In this document: in pieces, positions 1 to 4,669 of the stretch
How the letters are laid out: each line of letters opens with the position of its first letter
Position numbering within the stretch: the stretch's first letter is position 1
NCBI GenBank assembly: GCA_937892635.1
Contig: CALBKB010000112.1
Span: forward strand, 1 to 6,715
Reading direction: 5' to 3'
Length of the DNA: 6,715 nucleotides
From: an uncultured Clostridia bacterium
GTDB lineage: Bacteria > Bacillota > Clostridia > Oscillospirales > UMGS1783
Position numbers and translations under genes: made by a program
The notes under the pieces: generated by a model
Told to the model about the DNA's origin: nothing
Seen by the model: the letters and a program-made list of their open reading frames with translations, nothing else
Databases searched by the model: none

Positions 1-261
1 ACCTATACGATTTTAGTTGATTGCATGGATGCTAAAACTAATTATCGCCTAGCCCTGCCCATCCCCAAGGACATTTGTTACGATAAAGAGGTCTTCTTGA
101 CAACGATCTATGTCAACCCCACCCACCTGCCTCTCCCCATGCTTTACCGCGGGTTCTTCCCCATCCTGATCTGCCCCGAGCAAACCCCCTACGCCATGGT
201 GCTCCCCTCTCATTATTGGTCCTCCGAAATGAAGGAAGCCTGGCTCGAACCTCATACATAA
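1..261 (+). CDS. Unrecognised protein, C-terminal part (5' end beyond left edge)
   Basis: An open frame runs from the first base of the window to a TAA at 259-261 (86 codons visible). The first ATG is at 25, but no Shine-Dalgarno-like purine run precedes it and the frame stays open upstream, so I take this as the end of a longer gene. The reading looks genuinely coding: third codon positions are rich in C and T, and the frame ends 4 nt before a perfect terminator hairpin. The visible protein is rich in proline and aromatic residues, with a hydrophobic patch around MLYRGFFPILI (residues 48-58 from window base 1) and a charged end. I do not recognise a family and assign no function. Proline codons are 8 CCC and 2 CCT with no CCG, unlike folD next door, which uses mostly CCG; this could mean a different origin. 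It converges with folD. Alternative: a 78-residue complete small protein starting at 25. Confidence 0.55.
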   Translation, partial: TYTILVDCMDAKTNYRLALPIPKDICYDKEVFLTTIYVNPTHLPLPMLYRGFFPILICPEQTPYAMVLPSHYWSSEMKEAWLEPHT

Positions 262-265
262 AAAC

Positions 266-291
266 AACCGGAAGGCTATCGCCTTCCGGTT
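266..291. terminator. Bidirectional rho-independent terminator
   Basis: A perfect 11-bp inverted repeat (AACCGGAAGGC / GCCTTCCGGTT) encloses a 4-nt loop (TATC). On the minus strand the stem is followed by GTTTTTATG, a good T-run for ending the yfmF-yfmH-lgt-folD operon. On the plus strand it is followed by ACTTTTATC, a weaker T-run for the left-edge gene. The stop codons of both convergent genes lie 4 nt from the stem, one on each side, so the hairpin is shared. Confidence 0.93.
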
Positions 292-295
292 ACTT

Positions 296-1144
296 TTATC
301 GGTTTTGTAACTGCGCTGCACGCAACGTATTTTCCAATAAGGTGGTAATAGTCATAGGCCCAACTCCACCCGGTACCGGCGTAATATACGACGCTTTGTC
401 CTGCACCTGCTCAAAATCCACATCACCGCACAACTTGCCGTTTTCATCACGGTTAATACCGACATCAATAACGACAGCGCCATCTTTCACCATATCAGCC
501 GTGACAAATTTGGCCCGTCCTACCGCAGCAATCAAAATATCCGCCTGCGCCGTGATTTGTCTTAAATTCTCAGTCTTCGAGTGACAAATGCTGACCGTCG
601 CATGCCGATGCAACATCAACATCGCCTGCGGCTTGCCCACGATATTACTGCGTCCTATAATCACGCAATGCTTACCGGCAATCTCTATGCCGGTCTTGTC
701 CAGCAACGTCATAACACCCGCCGGCGTACAGGGCAAGAAATCAAAATCACCAATCATGATCTTGCCGACATTCGCCGGATGAAAAGCGTCCACATCCTTG
801 CTCGGATCAATCGCATGAATAACCGCCGTCTCATCTATATGCTTGGGTAGCGGCAGCTGCACTAAAATACCATTGACACGCCCATCCCTATTAAGCTCAT
901 CGACCAAGGTCAATAACTGCTCCTGCGTTGTATGAGCCGGCAATGCATATTGGAAGGATTCAATCCCAACATCGGCACACGCCTTATGCTTGTTGGCCAC
1001 GTACACCTTTGATGCACTGTCTTCTCCTACAATAATAACCGCCAGACCGACCGAAACTCCATTTTCTTTCAACTTCTTGACTCGCTCCCGAATATCGGCA
1101 CGACAAGCCATCGCAATCGTTTTTCCGTCAATGATCTGCGCCAT
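296..1144 (-). CDS. folD: Bifunctional methylenetetrahydrofolate dehydrogenase / methenyltetrahydrofolate cyclohydrolase
   Basis: Cytoplasmic enzyme that oxidises 5,10-methylene-THF with NAD(P)+ to methenyl-THF and hydrolyses it to 10-formyl-THF, supplying one-carbon units for purines and formyl-Met. The protein is 282 aa, close to the 288 aa of E. coli FolD. Visible family motifs in order: the catalytic YVANK (Y48, K52), GILVQLPLP (92-100), KDVDAFHPANVG (116-127), PCTPAGVMTLL (138-148), the Rossmann GRSNIVGKP (164-172), SICHSKT (185-191), a VIDVGINR motif, and ITPVPGGVGPMT (254-265). The usual VDGFH reads VDAFH here, a mild change. I chose the ATG at 1144 rather than one 6 codons upstream because it has GGAGG 9 nt before it and begins MAQIIDGK, typical of the family. 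It overlaps the end of lgt by 17 nt and is last in the operon, ending 4 nt before the terminator. Confidence 0.97.
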   Translation of the reverse strand: MAQIIDGKTIAMACRADIRERVKKLKENGVSVGLAVIIVGEDSASKVYVANKHKACADVGIESFQYALPAHTTQEQLLTLVDELNRDGRVNGILVQLPLPKHIDETAVIHAIDPSKDVDAFHPANVGKIMIGDFDFLPCTPAGVMTLLDKTGIEIAGKHCVIIGRSNIVGKPQAMLMLHRHATVSICHSKTENLRQITAQADILIAAVGRAKFVTADMVKDGAVVIDVGINRDENGKLCGDVDFEQVQDKASYITPVPGGVGPMTITTLLENTLRAAQLQNR

Positions 1145-2063
1145 CCTGATTTTCCTCCGCATTTTCGTCCTGTTCCGCGGCGTACATGGGTGTGTACCCT
1201 TGATCCTCCGCCTCTACCTTGTTATCCTTACGCGATGTGCGCGCCTGATACTCAAAGCTAACAGCACCCGTCTTTTTCACTTCCACAAACTTGACAATCA
1301 ACACAAACAAACAAATAGCAAATACCGTGAAGGCAACCAACTGATGAATGGGCAATGATCCCAACGTTTCCACGTATTTGGTATCACGAAGCCCTTCCAT
1401 CCAGCCTCGGCCAAGCCCATACCAGCCCATGTACATCAAGGCAATCTGCCCGGGGAATTTTCGGTACTTTTTCGAGATAATGTGCAATGCAATAAACCCG
1501 ATCAAGTTCCACAAAATCTCATAGAAAAACAACGGATGCACCGTCTTGTTACCAATCTGCATTCCCCACGGCAAAGAGGTTGCCACACCGTATACTTCAC
1601 GGTTGACAAAATTCCCCCAACGCCCTATGATCTGACCGATCATAAAACCCATCGCCACCAGATCCAACACGTTCCCTAACCGTAACTTCTTAATACGGCA
1701 AAAGAAGATGATGAAAATACCAACGAAGAAAATACCGCCGTATATCGCCAACCCGCCTTCACGAATGGCGAAAATATCCGTAAACTTGGTAATCTCCCCC
1801 GCAGGCGCAAATGCACAATACCATAACCGCGCCCCGATAATGCCAATGGGCACACCGAAAATCAATCCATCCAGCAGGTCGTTACTGGTAACGTGAAATT
1901 GCTTGGCGCGCCGACTGCAGTATATGTACGCCAGCACTACGCCGGCGCAAATAAATACTGCATAGAAAAAAATATTAAAGCCAAACACCGTGAAATAATT
2001 CGGAAAATCAAACTCCCAACCCAGTCGCGGAAAGGCAATGGGCGAATCACCAATGTTAATCAT
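1128..2063 (-). CDS. lgt: Phosphatidylglycerol--prolipoprotein diacylglyceryl transferase
   Basis: Integral membrane enzyme that transfers diacylglycerol from phosphatidylglycerol to the lipobox cysteine of prolipoproteins, the first step of bacterial lipoprotein maturation. The protein has 311 aa (E. coli Lgt 291) with several hydrophobic segments, including about 26-48, 66-84, 105-122, 134-147, 180-196 and 240-260. The Lgt signature GRWGNFVNREVYG is at 147-159, with R148, N151 and E156 matching the conserved catalytic and lipid-binding residues; HPLFFYE (176-182) and R219/E223/R226 in GRGWMEGLR are also family positions. The REGGLAIYGG loop (101-110) has Tyr108 where E. coli has His103. After the last membrane segment there is a tail of about 50 mostly acidic residues, which accounts for the extra length. 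The start is supported by AAGGAGG 8 nt upstream. It lies 17 nt after yfmH and overlaps folD by 17 nt. Confidence 0.97.
   Translation of the reverse strand: MINIGDSPIAFPRLGWEFDFPNYFTVFGFNIFFYAVFICAGVVLAYIYCSRRAKQFHVTSNDLLDGLIFGVPIGIIGARLWYCAFAPAGEITKFTDIFAIREGGLAIYGGIFFVGIFIIFFCRIKKLRLGNVLDLVAMGFMIGQIIGRWGNFVNREVYGVATSLPWGMQIGNKTVHPLFFYEILWNLIGFIALHIISKKYRKFPGQIALMYMGWYGLGRGWMEGLRDTKYVETLGSLPIHQLVAFTVFAICLFVLIVKFVEVKKTGAVSFEYQARTSRKDNKVEAEDQGYTPMYAAEQDENAEENQDGADH
1154..1158 (-). promoter_or_regulatory. folD ribosome binding site inside lgt
   Basis: GGAGG on the minus strand, 9 nt before the ATG at 1144. It lies within the last codons of lgt and decides the folD start: the upstream in-frame ATG at 1162 overlaps the site itself. 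The arrangement suggests translational coupling of folD to lgt. Confidence 0.8.
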
Positions 2064-2071
2064 ATCCGTTT

Positions 2072-2078
2072 CCTCCTT
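2072..2078 (-). promoter_or_regulatory. lgt ribosome binding site
   Basis: AAGGAGG on the minus strand, 8 nt before the lgt ATG at 2063. It fills most of the 17-nt gap after the yfmH stop codon, leaving no room for a separate promoter there. This supports co-transcription. Confidence 0.85.
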
Positions 2079-2080
2079 TA

Positions 2081-3352
2081 TTAAGCCGGCAAAACAATCG
2101 ACAACGCACAGTGTTCCTCGGTAAAATGGGTATTAAGCCACCGCTCACAGTCCTCCAGCGTTACCGAATCGTAGATTTCCATATATTCCGCAAAATCCAC
2201 ACCCAAAAACGCCAGATCCATAAAGACCATCGCCGTATTCTCTACACTGTTTAGCTTTTTCATGTTTGCGCCGTATATCTTATTCTTTGACCGTCGAAAG
2301 GCCTCCGCATCCAGCCCCTGCTCTTTGGCCAACTCAAAGGTCTTACGCACTTGCTCCCGAATTAAATCCGGCTCCTGTGCCTCCCCGCCGATCAAACTGG
2401 CTCCAAAACCATATCCTCCGTAAAATCCCGCCGAAAAATCATGGTTGATGGCGCCTTCTTGATACAACTTGCCGTAAAAATCACTGGACTCCCCTAACAG
2501 CATATCCATGACGATGTCCGACATCGCCTCTTTCTTAACAGCTTGAGCGCCAATCGATGCCTCGGGATCCTTATATCCGATCAAAAACTGCGGCTTTGCA
2601 ACGGCCCGTCGCTCCACCACACGCTTATTTTTAACGGCATCCGGCTCTTGTGCAAGTTGTCGCCTCACATCAGCCGTCGGTCTGCTCTCCAAAAATCGTT
2701 CACATAAGAGTCGGACCTTGATCGGATCAACGTCTCCGCATACAACAATGCCCATATTAGAGGGGTTGTAAAATGTGTTATAACAATCGTAAAGCATCTG
2801 TGGCGTAATGCGTGCAATCGATTCAACGGTACCGGCCGTATCAATGCGCGCCGGATTGTTGTGAAACATTGCCTGCATGACATTCATCATCACCCGCCAA
2901 TCGGGATCGTCGTCATACATCTTAATCTCCTGCCCGATAATACCTTGTTCCTTGGCTACCGTTTCTTCGGTAAAGTAAGGATGCGCCACAAAATCAAGCA
3001 AAATTTCAAAGGATTCCTCAAAACGTTCGGTACAGGAGAACAAATACACCGTCTTATCCGCACAGGTAAAGGCATTGGCATTGGCACCCGTGCGCGCATA
3101 GCGAGTAAAGGCATCTTCCCTTTCCCCTTCAAACAATTTATGCTCCAAAAAATGTGCCGTACCTTCGGGAATGGCAAACGCCTGCTCCTGCCCCAGCGGC
3201 TTGCACACAGTATCCATCGACCCGTAGTTCGTCCCAAACATGGCATAGGTTTTGGAATGACCGGGCTTAACGATTACCGTAACCGGATAACCGGCTTTGG
3301 TAGTAAAGGAATAATATACCTCATTGGAGCGTTGACATTCATTTCTGATCAT
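2081..3352 (-). CDS. yfmH: M16-family zinc metallopeptidase, YfmH type (catalytic partner)
   Basis: A pitrilysin-like peptidase of the YfmH group (Bacillus ymfH), which RefSeq labels as associated with EF-P 5-aminopentanol modification; its direct substrate is not known to me. The protein is 423 aa, near the family length. The inverted zinc motif HFLEH is intact (H67, E70, H71), and the third ligand is probably E142 in QEIKMYDDDPDW, 7 residues after E135 as in other M16 enzymes. Other YfmH hallmarks are ANANAFT (90-96), YLFSCTE (103-109), AHPYFTEETV (123-132), DTAGTVESI and CYNTFYNPSNM. The N-terminal half carries catalysis and the C-terminal half is the usual degenerate M16 repeat. No signal peptide is visible, so it is probably cytoplasmic. 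I chose the ATG at 3352 because AAGGAGG lies 8 nt before it; an in-frame ATG at 3376 would place this site inside the gene. It overlaps yfmF by 14 nt. Confidence 0.93.
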   Translation of the reverse strand: MIRNECQRSNEVYYSFTTKAGYPVTVIVKPGHSKTYAMFGTNYGSMDTVCKPLGQEQAFAIPEGTAHFLEHKLFEGEREDAFTRYARTGANANAFTCADKTVYLFSCTERFEESFEILLDFVAHPYFTEETVAKEQGIIGQEIKMYDDDPDWRVMMNVMQAMFHNNPARIDTAGTVESIARITPQMLYDCYNTFYNPSNMGIVVCGDVDPIKVRLLCERFLESRPTADVRRQLAQEPDAVKNKRVVERRAVAKPQFLIGYKDPEASIGAQAVKKEAMSDIVMDMLLGESSDFYGKLYQEGAINHDFSAGFYGGYGFGASLIGGEAQEPDLIREQVRKTFELAKEQGLDAEAFRRSKNKIYGANMKKLNSVENTAMVFMDLAFLGVDFAEYMEIYDSVTLEDCERWLNTHFTEEHCALSIVLPA

Positions 3353-4595
3353 CGTCTTCCCCTCCTTTGAGTACATAGGTCGTCACCGGCTGCACCAAAG
3401 CCGCCACTGCCTGAATATCCGCCGGCTCCAACCGATCAATGTTAGCCAACGTCGCCTCCACATCAATCGGTGCGCCCAATAACGTCTGCGAAATCGCGTA
3501 ATTTTCCGTCTGCTCCATCGAATCCGCCATCGACCGCAGATTGTTTATATAGGCTTTTTTAGCCGCCGCAAATTCATCTTGTGTAAAGCGTCCTTGCTGT
3601 ACAGCCTCCAACTGCGCCAATATCTCACTCTTGGCCGCCTCAATCTTCTGCGGCATCACGCCCGAATAGACGATCATCATGTTTTTATGTTTATCTAACG
3701 TTGCCGAACAGTAATAACACAAGGATAACTTTTCTCGCACATTGGCAAACAACAATGAACTGGGACTGGCGCCATATAAGATGACAAACAAGCGCTGCGC
3801 CACCTCATCCACCTCGTCGGCAAAGCAAAATCCCATGGATAGCTTGGCTTGTTCAACCGGATAATTCTCCTCATAATCGCGTACCGCACCGGTGGAGATC
3901 CAAGCAGTCAATAGTGAAGCCGGTTGCCGATCCTGCCCAAACATGGGCGCAAACACCTCAGAGACTTGTTGGGCCTGCATTCGCCCAAATCCATATATTT
4001 CAACCACGGCGCGGCGCATGTATTGGCAATAGAACTCGTACAACGAGGCGGCATCAATCTCTTGCGCCATGTTCTTTTCGCCGCATTCGTACACCTCAAA
4101 CGGCTGACCTTGCGCCGTCAATTCACCACAGCGTTGTAACGCATACAGTCGCTTATCGTTAATACGCGCGTCAATCAGATCGCACAGGTTTTTCTTTTCC
4201 CGCATCACGGCCGCCTGCGCAAAAGCGCCTTCTTCGATCAACGGCTCAAACACGATCTTTCGCAATAACTCCAACGCGCGCTTGGCAATGTCCTTTTCCG
4301 TCACAAAGGCCGGATCCAAAAACTCAATTTGGAAGGTCATCAGATGATTATCGCCCTTTTTACGCAACATGACATTGAGTTGCGCTCCATATAATTCATC
4401 CAGGGCTCGCGCTAAAGAAATAACATCCGGATAAGCCGCACAGCCGGTTTTCAGCACCATTGACAACAAGGTTGCATAAGTCGCTGTACGGGCATCCAAA
4501 GGCATTATAAAACTAATAGAAACCTGATCGGTCTTAAACTTATCCATGGTCAGCATGTTCAAATGAACCGCCGGCGCCAGTTGCTCTCGTATCAT
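3339..4595 (-). CDS. yfmF: M16-family peptidase-like protein, YfmF type (non-catalytic partner)
   Basis: A 418-aa member of the YfmF group (Bacillus ymfF), paired with YfmH. It has the M16 fold signature, but the zinc motif is gone: the segment that should hold HxxEH reads ATLLSMVLKTG (41-51), with no His or Glu. Family marks that remain are LARALDELYGAQL (61-73) and, in the C-terminal half, LYGASPSSLLFANVREKLSLCYY (273-295). The latter carries the Arg/Tyr pair (R287 with Y294 or Y295) that other M16 enzymes use to hold substrate. By analogy with two-subunit M16 enzymes such as mitochondrial processing peptidase, I infer that it supplies the substrate-binding half of a YfmF-YfmH dimer. RefSeq associates the family with EF-P modification, but its direct job is unclear. 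The start ATG has GGAGG 5 nt upstream and the N-terminus (MIREQLAPAVHL) aligns with family members. It is the first gene of the operon. Confidence 0.92.
   Translation of the reverse strand: MIREQLAPAVHLNMLTMDKFKTDQVSISFIMPLDARTATYATLLSMVLKTGCAAYPDVISLARALDELYGAQLNVMLRKKGDNHLMTFQIEFLDPAFVTEKDIAKRALELLRKIVFEPLIEEGAFAQAAVMREKKNLCDLIDARINDKRLYALQRCGELTAQGQPFEVYECGEKNMAQEIDAASLYEFYCQYMRRAVVEIYGFGRMQAQQVSEVFAPMFGQDRQPASLLTAWISTGAVRDYEENYPVEQAKLSMGFCFADEVDEVAQRLFVILYGASPSSLLFANVREKLSLCYYCSATLDKHKNMMIVYSGVMPQKIEAAKSEILAQLEAVQQGRFTQDEFAAAKKAYINNLRSMADSMEQTENYAISQTLLGAPIDVEATLANIDRLEPADIQAVAALVQPVTTYVLKGGEDDDQK
3361..3367 (-). promoter_or_regulatory. yfmH ribosome binding site inside yfmF
   Basis: AAGGAGG (continuing as GGGG) on the minus strand, 8 nt before the ATG at 3352. 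It lies within the final codons of yfmF and fixes the yfmH start. Together with the 14-nt gene overlap it points to coupled, roughly equal synthesis of the two partners. Confidence 0.85.
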
Positions 4596-4600
4596 GATCT

Positions 4601-4605
4601 CCTCC
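4601..4605 (-). promoter_or_regulatory. yfmF ribosome binding site
   Basis: GGAGG (within GGGAGGAG) on the minus strand, 5 nt before the ATG at 4595. The spacing is a little tight but strong. It lies in the short leader downstream of the predicted promoter. Confidence 0.8.
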
Positions 4606-4622
4606 CTGCTTATATATTCATT

Positions 4623-4651
4623 ATTTTACCTGTAAACCGCCAAAAAGTCAA
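4623..4651 (-). promoter_or_regulatory. Sigma-A/sigma-70-type promoter of the yfmF-yfmH-lgt-folD operon
   Basis: On the minus strand, TTGACT (-35, at 4651-4646) is separated by exactly 17 nt from TAAAAT (-10, at 4628-4623). Each hexamer matches consensus at 5 of 6 positions. The expected start of transcription is near 4616, giving a leader of about 20 nt that contains the yfmF ribosome binding site. The -35 box lies only 18 bp after the stop codon of the upstream glucan synthase-like gene. No operator-like palindrome or riboswitch fits in the 74-bp gap, so constitutive expression is the simplest reading. Confidence 0.8.
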
Positions 4652-4669
4652 TCGTTAGCGGCGCATGTT

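Noticed and set aside
49..321. Minus-strand 90-residue frame overlapping the left-edge gene
   Set aside because: It overlaps the folD 3' end, would read through the terminator hairpin, and gives an unlikely Gly/His-rich protein. It looks like the shadow of the plus-strand frame.
216..584. 122-residue plus-strand frame crossing the terminator and antisense folD
   Set aside because: It reads through a perfect terminator hairpin and lies opposite conserved folD motifs; low-complexity Ser/Thr/Pro composition typical of antisense frames.
1145..1162. Upstream folD start (MRRKIR extension)
   Set aside because: The ATG at 1162 sits at the ribosome binding site and has no site of its own; MAQIIDGK at 1144 is the typical family start.
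2861..3370. 169-residue plus-strand frame antisense to yfmH
   Set aside because: It is fully opposite a well-conserved yfmH coding region, with no ribosome binding site or recognisable family; a shadow frame.
3353..3376. Upstream yfmH start (MYSKEGKT extension)
   Set aside because: These codons are the Shine-Dalgarno region (AAGGAGGGG) of the better start at 3352.
4630..4665. Possible terminator for the glucan synthase-like gene (CGCC...GGCG near the stop)
   Set aside because: The stem would be only 4-5 bp with a loop of more than 15 nt, and the T-run lies inside the loop. The region is better explained by the yfmF promoter.
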